Positions 1 through 8,397 of a stretch of 51,669 nt of DNA are shown here, in pieces (within the stretch, counting starts at the first letter, position 1; each line of letters begins with the position of its first letter). Where the stretch lies: contig CAIPDV010000078.1 in NCBI GenBank assembly GCA_903863935.1, positions 1 through 51,669 of the forward strand. The letters are read 5' to 3'. Under the pieces are notes generated by a model, which was not told the origin of the DNA, ran no database searches, and was given only the letters and a program-made list of their open reading frames with translations. The position numbers and the translations under genes are program-made. The DNA comes from an uncultured Bacteroidota bacterium. GTDB taxonomy: Bacteria; Bacteroidota; Bacteroidia; JABEUT01.

Positions 1-105
1 ATTACAAGCCACGGATAAAATGTTATAACCTTCATTTTATTTAAATCATCAGCAACATGCAATCTCTCAGGTTTTTATTCTTCCGGTAATGTTATTCATA
101 ATTAT

Positions 106-113
106 TACTTTTG
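106..113 (+). promoter_or_regulatory. TAnnTTTG -7 promoter element
   Basis: The octamer TACTTTTG matches the Bacteroidota -7 consensus. It lies 22 bases before the ATG of the TPR lipoprotein gene at 136, so the mRNA leader should be short. Confidence 0.6.
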
Positions 114-135
114 AAGTGCCTGCAATAAGCATCCT

Positions 136-993
136 ATGAAGTCACTATTCGTATTTATCCTGCTTGCACTATGGGGTCTCACAGCCTGCACTCAAAAGGT
201 GTCTGATTCAATATGCGGGTTTTACATTGGTGAAAAATATTCCGATTATGTGATTATCTCAAAAAGTCATGATAGCCTTTTCTTTGACGGACACTATAAT
301 GGGAAAGAGTGTTTTGGCAGCAATCTGAAAACCATACGCAATAAGGTTATTTACACCGGTGAAAATGGAGGGCAGAGTTTTCCATTATCGCTTTCCATTG
401 ATAATAAAACACTATCATTTTCGGGGCTTTCATTCAAACGTGTCACTCCGGCAGACAGTGTTCACTCCTATGCTGACAGTATGTTTTTTTATGCCGGAGC
501 CTGGTATATAACAGCTGGCCAAAGCCCGAAAGCCGGATTACGGAAAGAACCTTTCTTTCGAACATCCATTTATTTCCTGAAAAAATCAATAGCCTTATAT
601 AGCAACAAATTACATCCTTACCTGAATTTAGGCATAGCTTACTATTGCCTCCAAATGGCCGACTCGGCAAAATTATATTGGGATATGGGCAAAAAAATTG
701 ACCCAACCGATAAAAATTGGAGCATTTATGATAAGCCCCTTGGCAATCTTTACTATCGGCTTGCACTTATGGAAAATGCAAACAAAAATCTGCAAGGCGC
801 AATAGAATTAATGCAGAGAGGCACTGCGGCCGACTCTACCAGTGAAGAACTCTGGTATAACCTGGGCGGTGCTCTATTTACTGCCAAAAGATACCTTGAA
901 GCCATGCATGCATGGCAGAAAACATTACAGATAAATCCGGCTAATGAAAATGCACAGCGAGGTATTTCAGCCATTCCTGAAGAGGACAAATAA
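136..993 (+). CDS. TPR-repeat lipoprotein
   Basis: Predicted lipoprotein of 285 residues. The N-terminus is a hydrophobic signal peptide ending in the lipobox LTAC (Cys18), so the protein should be lipid-anchored in the cell envelope. Residues about 30-105 form an unrecognised, beta-rich-looking domain. From about residue 150 onward there are TPR-like helical repeats (for example LNLGIAYYCLQMADSAK and LWYNLGGALFTAKRYLEA), which usually act as protein-binding scaffolds. The M28 peptidase gene follows 14 bases downstream on the same strand, so the two are probably co-transcribed. The binding partner and exact role cannot be told from sequence. Confidence 0.85.
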   Translation: MKSLFVFILLALWGLTACTQKVSDSICGFYIGEKYSDYVIISKSHDSLFFDGHYNGKECFGSNLKTIRNKVIYTGENGGQSFPLSLSIDNKTLSFSGLSFKRVTPADSVHSYADSMFFYAGAWYITAGQSPKAGLRKEPFFRTSIYFLKKSIALYSNKLHPYLNLGIAYYCLQMADSAKLYWDMGKKIDPTDKNWSIYDKPLGNLYYRLALMENANKNLQGAIELMQRGTAADSTSEELWYNLGGALFTAKRYLEAMHAWQKTLQINPANENAQRGISAIPEEDK

Positions 994-1007
994 CACCCAT
1001 TTTAATC

Positions 1008-2315
1008 ATGTCGAAACTCAAAATAATTTCATATTCTATTTTCCTATTCTCTGGTTTTATTTATGCCCAGCCCGATTTAAACACACTGAATGTTGTTGCC
1101 CGTGCGCATAAAATTATTGATACGCTAGCATCTCCTCACTTGGGTGGGCGTGGTTATGTAGACAACGGAAACCAGCGCGCAGCAATGTATCTGAACAACC
1201 AATTCAAAAAACTTGGATTAGTGCCTTTTGGAAAATCCTTCGAACAGAAATTTGATTATCCTGTCAATACCTTCCCTACCCCATACACGGTAAGTGTTAA
1301 CGACAACCTTGCTATTGCCGGTGCCGATTACATTGTAATGCCTGTAACCTGCACCACCAGCGGCACCTTCCCGGTCGTTCGATTCGACCGCACCATACTT
1401 ATGGACACTAATATGGTGAAGGACTTTTTTACGAAAGACTATTCCAATTCCTTTGTACTTATTGATGATTCCGGTGCAGCAAACATAAAAGAAAAGGAGA
1501 TCTGGGAGAGTTTAAAACTGAATCGGTTTAAAGCAAAAGGAATTATTTACCTATGTGATAAACTCACAGAAGAAACCTCCGAAACTGTTTCTGATTTTGC
1601 ATTTCTGGAAGCCCTCCGCAATGGACCATTCAAGTATGCAACAACTATAACGCTGGATATAAAAAACAAACTCATTCCCAATTTTCCTACCCAAAATTTG
1701 ATTGGCTACATAAAAGGAAATGTAAAACCCGATTCATTTATCGTTTTCACTGCCCACTACGACCATCTTGGGAAAATGGGCCAGATCTATTTCCCCGGAG
1801 CTAATGACAATGCCAGCGGAATTGCTATGCTCCTTAGCCTTGCCAGATACTACACTGAACATAAGGACAGTCTTCGCTATTCCGTTGCTTTCATGGCCTT
1901 CAGCGGAGAGGAGATCGCACTGCTTGGCTCAAAATACTATACCGAACATCCGCTATTTCCACTCCCGAACATTCGCTTCCTTATCAATATGGATATTATG
2001 GGGACCGGCGATGAAGGTATCACGGTGGTAAACGGAACTGTCTTCAAATCTGCCTTTGATGACCTGGTTAAAATTAACCAGCAGCAACATTTATTAAAAC
2101 TTGTAAAACTTCGCGGAGAGACTGCCAACAGCGATCATTACTTCTTTTATAAAAACCATGTGCCTTCATTTTTCATTTACACTATGGGTGGCATCAAAGC
2201 CTATCACGATATATACGACCGCCGCGAAACCTTACCCTTAACCAATTTTAGCGATGTGTATAAGCTCCTCATTCAATTTACAGACGATTTGAATAAAAAC
2301 AGATTCAAGCCCTGA
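1008..2315 (+). CDS. M28 family zinc peptidase
   Basis: Secreted metallo-aminopeptidase-like protein of 435 residues with a signal peptide (residues 1-20, ending IYA). The C-terminal half carries the M28 di-zinc set in order: His250 in TAHYDHLG, Asp267 in GANDNASG, the Glu301-Glu302 pair in SGEEIALLGS, Asp329 in NMDIMG, and His377 in SDHYFFYKN. Family members remove N-terminal residues from peptides. The region between the signal peptide and the catalytic domain (about 90-210) fits the PA-like insert many M28 proteins carry, but I cannot confirm it. The gene probably shares an mRNA with the upstream TPR lipoprotein. Its substrate is unknown. Confidence 0.92.
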   Translation: MSKLKIISYSIFLFSGFIYAQPDLNTLNVVARAHKIIDTLASPHLGGRGYVDNGNQRAAMYLNNQFKKLGLVPFGKSFEQKFDYPVNTFPTPYTVSVNDNLAIAGADYIVMPVTCTTSGTFPVVRFDRTILMDTNMVKDFFTKDYSNSFVLIDDSGAANIKEKEIWESLKLNRFKAKGIIYLCDKLTEETSETVSDFAFLEALRNGPFKYATTITLDIKNKLIPNFPTQNLIGYIKGNVKPDSFIVFTAHYDHLGKMGQIYFPGANDNASGIAMLLSLARYYTEHKDSLRYSVAFMAFSGEEIALLGSKYYTEHPLFPLPNIRFLINMDIMGTGDEGITVVNGTVFKSAFDDLVKINQQQHLLKLVKLRGETANSDHYFFYKNHVPSFFIYTMGGIKAYHDIYDRRETLPLTNFSDVYKLLIQFTDDLNKNRFKP

Positions 2316-2624
2316 ATAACACTGCAAATTGGGAACCGCCCGTTCTCTTCCGGTACAATTCCCAATAATGCAGTCTACTAATGCTTCCTTTCGATGGTTT
2401 AGAACTTTTTTCAAAGTTTCCGATACTACCTTTAACGATTATTATAGTATCAAATACAACATATTGTACTATAGCGAATGTTATAAGTTACGGTTTTGAT
2501 AACAGTCATATTTCATACCTGATAGCCGTCAGTTAATCCGGCTAACATAGTCGTAATTATAAAGAACTTAAAATCCCCGGTAAATGGCTTCAGAGTTACC
2601 TTTCAAGGCTATTTTCAGCCAGAT
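2316..2624. other. Intergenic region with no recognised gene
   Basis: About 309 AT-rich bases between the convergent M28 peptidase and the small membrane-protein gene. I see no convincing reading frame, RNA gene, promoter octamer or strong hairpin here. Confidence 0.5.
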
Positions 2625-2882
2625 TTATCCATTCTCTTCTTCCGGCATAAAGTCGGTATCTGAGAAACTGCGGCCGACCAATCCGGGAAAAATTTCCTGT
2701 AGTTGTTTTTCGTTTAGCTCGAATGGCCTTTCCAAAAAAGTATTCACCTTTTTGTAATGCCTGCGCCGCATAAAGTTTTTATATGTGTTTTGAAGGGGTA
2801 CAGCAAGCATCAAAATGGGAAGCGGCAATGCAAACAATGCAATAAATAAAAAGGGAAGGATCTTTTGTAGAATTTGAATCAT
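2625..2882 (-). CDS. Small membrane protein, unknown function
   Basis: An 85-residue protein with one strongly hydrophobic segment (residues about 5-31). A basic patch (NFMRRRHYKK) follows and suggests the C-terminus is cytoplasmic. The rest is an acidic soluble tail ending PEEENG. I do not recognise a family. An exact promoter octamer on the minus strand at 2921-2928, 38 bases before the start codon, supports this as a real, independently transcribed gene. Confidence 0.6.
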   Translation of the reverse strand: MIQILQKILPFLFIALFALPLPILMLAVPLQNTYKNFMRRRHYKKVNTFLERPFELNEKQLQEIFPGLVGRSFSDTDFMPEEENG

Positions 2883-2920
2883 GCAATCCAGTTTTGGTTA
2901 TAGATGCCCTACCTACTTTT

Positions 2921-2928
2921 CAAATATA
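2921..2928 (-). promoter_or_regulatory. TAnnTTTG -7 promoter element
   Basis: On the minus strand this reads TATATTTG, 38 bases upstream of the start codon of the small membrane-protein gene that ends at 2625. Confidence 0.55.
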
Positions 2929-2994
2929 ATAATTATTTCGGATAATTTGCATGATACACTGGAATAAATGCCAATCCAAACCAATTGTAGCTTT

Positions 2995-3041
2995 TATAAA
3001 AAAGAGAAGTACCGCCGAGGATTTCCCTGGCAGTACTTCTC
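2995..3041 (-). terminator. Intrinsic terminator of the RCC1-repeat gene
   Basis: Reading the minus strand, GAGAAGTAC (3041-3033) pairs with GTACTTCTC (3012-3004), with extra GC pairing inside the loop. A run of T residues follows. It lies just past the stop codon of the RCC1-repeat gene, as expected for a Rho-independent terminator. Confidence 0.75.
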
Positions 3042-3083
3042 ACGACTATTGGTTTAAATAGTCTCTGGGGTTAAGTTTTACAG

Positions 3084-4586
3084 TTATTTCTGAACTGTAA
3101 ATTTGGCTTGAATTAAGCCTTTGTTAGTATAAAGTTGAACCAGATATATGCCTTGTGTAAATGAAGCTACATTAATATACTGAATAGAATTCCCATTCAG
3201 CGTAGATCCATAAACCTGTTGTCCGAGTGTATTGTAAATTCTCATCTCTGTAACCAGGTTTTTTCCACAATCCATGGTTATCATGTTACTTGCCGGATTC
3301 GGGTAGATGTTCACTTCATTCATTGCAGTTATTGGTTGAATTCCCAAGGTTGTACTGCATGGATTCGTTACCATTACCGGTGTCCATTTGTCAGTAGTAG
3401 TTCCGTCACCAATTTGTCCGTTACTATTCCAGCCATTAACCCAATAATTGTCATTTTTATCTTTGCATATTAAATGCTCATCACCTAAACCGATTTCGGT
3501 TATACCTTGCAAAATTCCAACATTACCGGTTCCATGAACATGAACAGGAACATTACGCTCTGTTGTATCGTTCACGCCAAGTTGTCCGTAGGAATTAAAT
3601 CCCCATGTCCATACCGTACTATCAGCCTTTATAGCACCTGAGAAATAATCCCCGGCCTTAATAAAAGTTATTCCCATAAGAAATCCAATATTACTAGGAC
3701 CATGAACTTGCTGAGGAACCATACTTATGTTTCCATAGGTATTGTTACCTAATTCGCCATTCACGTTTAACCCCCATGACCATACAGTACTGTCAATCTT
3801 TAAAGCAAGTGCATGTTGTCCGCCAGCTGAAATGCTCGTAATTCCAATAAGATAACCAATGTTTCCGGGGCCATGAACCCGTACAGGAATATGCTTATCA
3901 ATTAATGAGCTATCGCCAAGTTCTCCATTCGTATCTAATCCCCAGGACAAGGCATACCCACCTGCTTGCAGTACTACATTAAATTGTTGTCCAGCTGCTA
4001 TTTGAGTAACAGAGGTAAGGAATCCTACGTTCAATAAGCCGTGAACCTGCACCGGTGTAAGGCTATTAGTAGTAGTGCTGTCGCCGAGTTCACCATTGGT
4101 ATTATCGCCCCATGCCCAAACTGTACCATCAAATTTTAATGCCAGTACATGTGCATATCCTGCTGATATTTGAGTTATTCCGGTTAGGAAACCCACATTG
4201 TTCGGACCATGCACCTGCTGTGGCACCACTCTATCAATAGTACCATCATTACCCAATTCTCCATCTGCGTTATATCCCCAAGCCCAAACAGTGCTGTCAT
4301 ACATTAAGGCAACAGAAAAATTTTCCCGTATTACAATTTGCTTAATATTGTGAAGAAAGCCTGTATTGCCCGGACCATGTACCCTAACAGGCAACCACCT
4401 GTCCAAAGTATCATTTACTCCCAATTCACCATTGGCATTAGCCCCCCAGGAAATTGCAGCACTATCATTACCGCAAATTATGGCTGTGTGGGCCGTGCCC
4501 GCACTTATTGTCTGGCCAAATGCATTTGTACTTCCACAGGCAAGCACAATACTTATTGAAAGAATACTTAAAGTTGTTTTTTTCAT
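3084..4586 (-). CDS. RCC1-repeat secreted protein with T9SS type A sorting domain
   Basis: Exported protein of 500 residues. A signal peptide (1-24, ending AFG) is followed by about seven RCC1-like repeats of roughly 52 residues. Each has a version of WGxNxxGELG, then VHGPxNxGFL and an ITQIxAGxxHxxALK stretch ending WAWG. Together they should fold as a seven-bladed RCC1/BLIP-II beta-propeller. The last ~75 residues (from IYPNPASNMITMDCGKN) are a classical T9SS type A sorting domain, so the protein is probably carried across the outer membrane and anchored or released. The HGPxNxGFL insert recurs in nearly every blade. Ligand unknown. The gene is monocistronic and ends at a terminator at 2995-3041. 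Confidence 0.9.
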   Translation of the reverse strand: MKKTTLSILSISIVLACGSTNAFGQTISAGTAHTAIICGNDSAAISWGANANGELGVNDTLDRWLPVRVHGPGNTGFLHNIKQIVIRENFSVALMYDSTVWAWGYNADGELGNDGTIDRVVPQQVHGPNNVGFLTGITQISAGYAHVLALKFDGTVWAWGDNTNGELGDSTTTNSLTPVQVHGLLNVGFLTSVTQIAAGQQFNVVLQAGGYALSWGLDTNGELGDSSLIDKHIPVRVHGPGNIGYLIGITSISAGGQHALALKIDSTVWSWGLNVNGELGNNTYGNISMVPQQVHGPSNIGFLMGITFIKAGDYFSGAIKADSTVWTWGFNSYGQLGVNDTTERNVPVHVHGTGNVGILQGITEIGLGDEHLICKDKNDNYWVNGWNSNGQIGDGTTTDKWTPVMVTNPCSTTLGIQPITAMNEVNIYPNPASNMITMDCGKNLVTEMRIYNTLGQQVYGSTLNGNSIQYINVASFTQGIYLVQLYTNKGLIQAKFTVQK

Positions 4587-4781
4587 GATTTAATATTTTA
4601 TTTACATTGATTTATTAATATTACAATATTATGCTTCATTAACCGAGAGGGTGTTACATTAATACCAGTAACTGTTATACATTTCACAGATGTTGTTACT
4701 TGCATTTAATGGGTAGATGCGCACCGGAAGCAAATGGTTGGGTAACCCTTGCACCGCATTGATCTGGGAATTTTAAAACCC

Positions 4782-4789
4782 TATCTTTG
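4782..4789 (+). promoter_or_regulatory. TAnnTTTG -7 promoter element of rsmI
   Basis: TATCTTTG lies 19 bases before the ATG at 4809. Transcription starting just after it would exclude the upstream in-frame start at 4749, so it helps to choose the shorter rsmI start. Confidence 0.65.
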
Positions 4790-4808
4790 CACTTCATTCA
4801 AATTTCTA

Positions 4809-5477
4809 ATGCTCTATCTCGTTCCAACACCCATAGGCAATCTGGAGGATATTACCCTCAGGGCTATACGTATATTAAAAGAGGTGAACCTGATATTGGC
4901 GGAAGATACCCGTAAAACCTCGGTGTTGCTAAAGCATTATGAAGTAACCACCCCTGTAATAGCCTATCATCAGCATAACGAGCACCACCTTACGGCTCGC
5001 ATAGCTGAAAGGATAGCAGCGGGTGAAAACATTGCCATTGTAACCGATGCCGGAACGCCCGGCATTTCCGATCCGGGATTTATGCTGGTGCGTGAGTGCG
5101 TGGCAAAAGGGATAAAAACCGAATGCCTGCCCGGTGCTACAGCATTTGTTCCGGCTCTTGTAAACTCTGGTTTACCTTGCGATTCCTTTTACTTTGAAGG
5201 TTTTCTACCCCATAAAAAAGGCCGCAATAAAATAATGGAATCATTAAAAGATTCAACCAAGACAATGGTATTCTACGAATCACCTTTTCGAGTGATGAAA
5301 ACCCTTGAACTATTTGTTGCCACTTTTGGACCTGAACGCAAAGCAGCTGTTTCGCGTGAGTTGAGCAAGCTCCACGAAGAGAACGTTCGGGGCACTCTTG
5401 CGGAACTAATCACGCACTTCACCACATCCACTATTAAAGGTGAGTTTGTTATTGTAGTCGCCGGTAAGGAAGATTAA
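4809..5477 (+). CDS. rsmI: 16S rRNA (cytidine-1402-2'-O)-methyltransferase RsmI
   Basis: RsmI methylates the ribose 2'-OH of C1402 in the decoding centre of 16S rRNA using S-adenosylmethionine. The 222-residue protein begins MLYLVPTPIGNLEDITLRA, the family's diagnostic N-terminus. It continues with LAEDTRKTSVLLKHY, the SAM-site loop TDAGTPGISDPG and FEGFLPHKKG. A longer in-frame start at 4749 would add 20 unrelated residues. I prefer 4809 because family members begin at this point and the promoter octamer sits at 4782-4789. The length is slightly under that of the E. coli enzyme, as is usual in Bacteroidota. Confidence 0.95.
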   Translation: MLYLVPTPIGNLEDITLRAIRILKEVNLILAEDTRKTSVLLKHYEVTTPVIAYHQHNEHHLTARIAERIAAGENIAIVTDAGTPGISDPGFMLVRECVAKGIKTECLPGATAFVPALVNSGLPCDSFYFEGFLPHKKGRNKIMESLKDSTKTMVFYESPFRVMKTLELFVATFGPERKAAVSRELSKLHEENVRGTLAELITHFTTSTIKGEFVIVVAGKED

Positions 5478-5523
5478 CATTTTTTCACTTATTTCTTATA
5501 CCTCATCACTTATCTCTATTTTA

Positions 5524-5531
5524 TATATTTG
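5524..5531 (+). promoter_or_regulatory. TAnnTTTG -7 promoter element
   Basis: TATATTTG lies 27 bases before the ATG at 5559 of the MORN-repeat gene. It overlaps the TTG at 5529 that could open a longer frame, which argues against that longer start. Confidence 0.65.
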
Positions 5532-5558
5532 CACCCTAAACTCACAAAATCAATACCA

Positions 5559-6527
5559 ATGAATCGTAAAATAACATTCACAATTTTTGTATTCTCCGCT
5601 ATTTTCTGCTTCACATCCAAAGCCGGCTCATTACCTGCGGATACTAATAAAATGGATGCACAAGGTCATAAGCAAGGGTTTTGGGTTGAAAACCTCGGTC
5701 CTACCAAATGGCAAGGCAACTATGCAGATGGAAAGAAAGAAGGCATCTGGGTATCCCACCACTCAAACGGAATTTTGGATGAAATTCAAACCTATAAGAA
5801 CGGCTTAAAAAACGGTCCAGACTATAACGTTGATAACAACGGATACTACCACAGCGAAAAGAACTATACCAATGACACCCTTGATGGCATTGATGTTGAG
5901 TATTCGCCGGGCGGAAAAGTAACTGCCGAAAAGACCTATAAAATGGGTAAGCTCAACGGAATTTACATGATGTATAGCGCATCGGGTATGGTTGGCGAAG
6001 AAGGCAACTACAAGATGAACAATAAAGACGGCGATTACAAATGGTATTACAGCGATGGCAAAATTGCATCTATGTATCATTATGTTAATGGTAACCTGGA
6101 AGGCCACTTTGAAAGTTACTATGAAAATGGAAACAAACTTAACACTGGAACTCATAAGAACAATGCATATGAAGGTGATTATAATGAATTCTTCGAAAGC
6201 GGAAAAGCAAAGAAAGTTGGCCAATATAAAGCCGGCAAAGAAGTGGGCATGTGGAAAGAATGGGCTGAAGATGGCCGTTTGAAGGTTCAAGGCTCATACG
6301 ATGCCGGTAAAAAGATTGGAAAATGGACCGAATATAACGATACCTTTGATCAACTTACTACAACCACTTACAAGGATGGCAAAGTAGTTAGCACAACAAC
6401 CAAAAAGGTTACTCCTCCGGCAATACCTGAAGATAAATCAGCAGCGGCAACAGATAAAAAAGCAGACAACAAGAAAGTTGTTCCGCCTGCACCTGTATCA
6501 GCTAACCCTGTTCCACCAAAGAAATAG
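5559..6527 (+). CDS. MORN-repeat exported protein (YwqK-like)
   Basis: Exported protein of 322 residues with a signal peptide (MNRKITFTIFVFSAIFCFTSKAG). The body is a run of about nine MORN-type repeats of 20-25 residues, recognisable as xYxNGKxxGxWxxYxxxG (for example YKAGKEVGMWKEWAEDG). It ends in a lysine-, alanine- and proline-rich tail. Such tracts are annotated as the MORN_2 or YwqK family and form a repetitive beta-sheet. Database names that call relatives a toxin-antitoxin component are weakly founded. The start at 5559 is chosen because the promoter octamer overlaps the alternative TTG at 5529. The gene ends just before a long hairpin shared with asd. Confidence 0.85.
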   Translation: MNRKITFTIFVFSAIFCFTSKAGSLPADTNKMDAQGHKQGFWVENLGPTKWQGNYADGKKEGIWVSHHSNGILDEIQTYKNGLKNGPDYNVDNNGYYHSEKNYTNDTLDGIDVEYSPGGKVTAEKTYKMGKLNGIYMMYSASGMVGEEGNYKMNNKDGDYKWYYSDGKIASMYHYVNGNLEGHFESYYENGNKLNTGTHKNNAYEGDYNEFFESGKAKKVGQYKAGKEVGMWKEWAEDGRLKVQGSYDAGKKIGKWTEYNDTFDQLTTTTYKDGKVVSTTTKKVTPPAIPEDKSAAATDKKADNKKVVPPAPVSANPVPPKK

Positions 6528-6542
6528 TTCCCTTAATTGTAG

Positions 6543-6589
6543 ATGGTGAATTGTAAATGCCGGATAAAGCAGCATTTCCAATTCACCAT
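6543..6589. terminator. Bidirectional hairpin between convergent genes
   Basis: ATGGTGAATTG (6543-6553) pairs perfectly with CAATTCACCAT (6579-6589), and the inner AAATGC/GCATTT extends the stem. It sits between the convergent MORN-repeat and asd genes. The downstream T-tract (TTTGCATTT) is weak, so termination is inferred mainly from position. Confidence 0.55.
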
Positions 6590-6603
6590 TTTGCATTTAT
6601 AGT

Positions 6604-7593
6604 TTAAACCAGACCTTGCTTTACCAAGTATTCGGCAATTTGCACCGCATTGGTTGCTGCACCTTTACGAAGGTTATCAGAAACAATCCACAGGTTTAAT
6701 GTTTTTGGCTGAGATTCATCCCTGCGTACGCGCCCTACAAACACTTCATCGCGGCCTTCTGCATCAATGGGCATAGGGTAAAAGTTCTTCGATGGCACAT
6801 CATTCAGGATTACACCGGGGCTTGCAGCCAGAATTTGTTTTACATCGGCTATGCTGAATTCGTTTTCAAACTCCACATTCACGGCTTCTGAATGCCCACC
6901 CGATACAGGCACCCGCACCGTAGTTGCAGTTACCCTAATGGAATCATCGCCCATTATTTTTTTAGTTTCATTCACCATTTTCATTTCCTCTTTGGTGTAA
7001 TCGTTTTCGAGGAATACATCAATATGCGGAATGACATTCATGTCAATTTTATGCGGATAGGCTTTAACCCCACTTACACCAAGCCTTTCGTCCATCATCT
7101 GCCCTACCCCTTTTTGCCCTGTACCCGAAACCGATTGGTAAGTTGAAACAACTATACGCCTTATCTTATATCTGCTATGTAAGGGAAACAGTGCTACCAC
7201 CATTTGAATGGTAGAACAATTCGGGTTGGCTATTATCTTATCAGCTTTGGTGAGCACCCCGGCATTTACTTCTGGAACAATAAGCTTTTTCGTTTTGTCC
7301 ATGCGCCAGGCCGACGAGTTATCAATAACGGTTGTACCCGCCTCTGCAAAATATGGTGCCCATTCCAGCGATACGCTGCCACCTGCCGAAAACAAAGCAA
7401 TTTCAGGCTTAGCCTTCACAGCATCATGTAACGATATTACTTTATGGTTCTTTCCTTTAAAGGTTACTTCCATTCCTACTGACTTCTCAGATGCAACCGG
7501 AATAATGGAATCAACGGGAAAATCACGTTCCTGCAAAACATTCAGCATGGTACGGCCTACAAGGCCTGTGGCTCCAACTACAGCAACTTTCAA
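6604..7593 (-). CDS. asd: Aspartate-semialdehyde dehydrogenase
   Basis: Catalyses NADPH-dependent reduction of aspartyl phosphate to aspartate semialdehyde, the branch point to lysine/diaminopimelate, threonine and methionine. The 329-residue protein starts with the Rossmann motif VAVVGATGLVGRTML (residues 3-17). It carries the active-site cysteine in NPNCSTIQMV (Cys126), the STYQSVSGTG stretch, and the substrate-binding region VPVSGGHSEAVN near 228-239. Length and motif order are normal. A minus-strand promoter octamer lies at 7642-7649. Confidence 0.97.
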   Translation of the reverse strand: MKVAVVGATGLVGRTMLNVLQERDFPVDSIIPVASEKSVGMEVTFKGKNHKVISLHDAVKAKPEIALFSAGGSVSLEWAPYFAEAGTTVIDNSSAWRMDKTKKLIVPEVNAGVLTKADKIIANPNCSTIQMVVALFPLHSRYKIRRIVVSTYQSVSGTGQKGVGQMMDERLGVSGVKAYPHKIDMNVIPHIDVFLENDYTKEEMKMVNETKKIMGDDSIRVTATTVRVPVSGGHSEAVNVEFENEFSIADVKQILAASPGVILNDVPSKNFYPMPIDAEGRDEVFVGRVRRDESQPKTLNLWIVSDNLRKGAATNAVQIAEYLVKQGLV

Positions 7594-7641
7594 TTCAGGT
7601 ATGAGTTATAGGTTATAAACAAGTTTCTAATTTAATTTTTA

Positions 7642-7649
7642 CAAAATTA
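7642..7649 (-). promoter_or_regulatory. TAnnTTTG -7 promoter element of asd
   Basis: Read on the minus strand this is TAATTTTG, 48 bases before the asd start codon. Confidence 0.5.
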
Positions 7650-7714
7650 CGGTTTTAGCCGATAGGATTAAAGGGCTTAGCCTCACTCAAAATGACAATT
7701 CTATAACCTTTAAG

Positions 7715-7740
7715 TAATTCGTAATTTTTAATTCGTAATT
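7715..7740. repeat. Tandem pair of TAATTCGTAATT
   Basis: Two exact copies of the near-palindromic 12-mer TAATTCGTAATT (7715-7726 and 7729-7740) separated by two bases. They lie immediately downstream of the outer-membrane protein gene that ends at 7747. They could form a weak hairpin or mark a repeated intergenic element. Confidence 0.6.
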
Positions 7741-7746
7741 AAAAGA

Positions 7747-8340
7747 CTAGTGCCAAAGCCCCAGATCAAACCCGGCATCAATAACAGGATTGGAATATGG
7801 ATTGTACACTGAATTATTGAAATTCCAAAGCCCATAAACAAAGAAGAAAAGTTTGTCGGTTACTTTTTCTTTATACCCGAGCCCAAGCATAGGCAAAGCT
7901 AAATTTCCCCTATACATCTGCCCGGTAATAAAGCTTTGCTCCGGAACATTCAGCACATCATATTCGCCCATTAAAAAAACGCGGTCAAGGTCCTCCGGCA
8001 AAAAGAACAGGGCAGTAATGCGGGCACCATATGTACTCGATGAATATCGACCATATCCATACCCGAAATCCTCACTCACATATTGGTAAATAGGGCCTGC
8101 ACCAACCATGAAACTCTTATTGAAATGATAATTCAGAAGCGGCTCAAGGCCAACATACGTATAGGTACCAAACTGTAAACCGAAACTCCCGCCAATAGAC
8201 AAATTTTCACCAAAGCCTCCGGGTTTTGAGTTCGGATTATTTATATTGCTCTGAGTGGTATTGCCATCTCCCGGGCGAACGTATTGCGCCTGCATGTTTA
8301 ATGCAGAACATAAAAGTAAAATTCCGATTATTTTTTTCAT
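7747..8340 (-). CDS. Probable outer-membrane beta-barrel protein
   Basis: Exported protein of 197 residues. I start it at the ATG at 8340, giving MKKIIGILLLCSALNMQAQ, a clean signal peptide ending AQA; an upstream in-frame ATG adds only five residues. After a Gly/Asn-rich linker the protein alternates short amphipathic strands rich in Tyr, Gly and Phe (SIGGSFGLQFGTYTYVGLEP, FMVGAGPIYQYV, FFVYGLWNFNNS). This looks like a small outer-membrane beta-barrel of about eight strands. I cannot assign a specific family or function. Confidence 0.75.
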   Translation of the reverse strand: MKKIIGILLLCSALNMQAQYVRPGDGNTTQSNINNPNSKPGGFGENLSIGGSFGLQFGTYTYVGLEPLLNYHFNKSFMVGAGPIYQYVSEDFGYGYGRYSSSTYGARITALFFLPEDLDRVFLMGEYDVLNVPEQSFITGQMYRGNLALPMLGLGYKEKVTDKLFFFVYGLWNFNNSVYNPYSNPVIDAGFDLGLWH

Positions 8341-8397
8341 ATCATAAAAATACAACTATGAACGATGGCCTTTGTCTGATTTACTATAGTTCATAGT

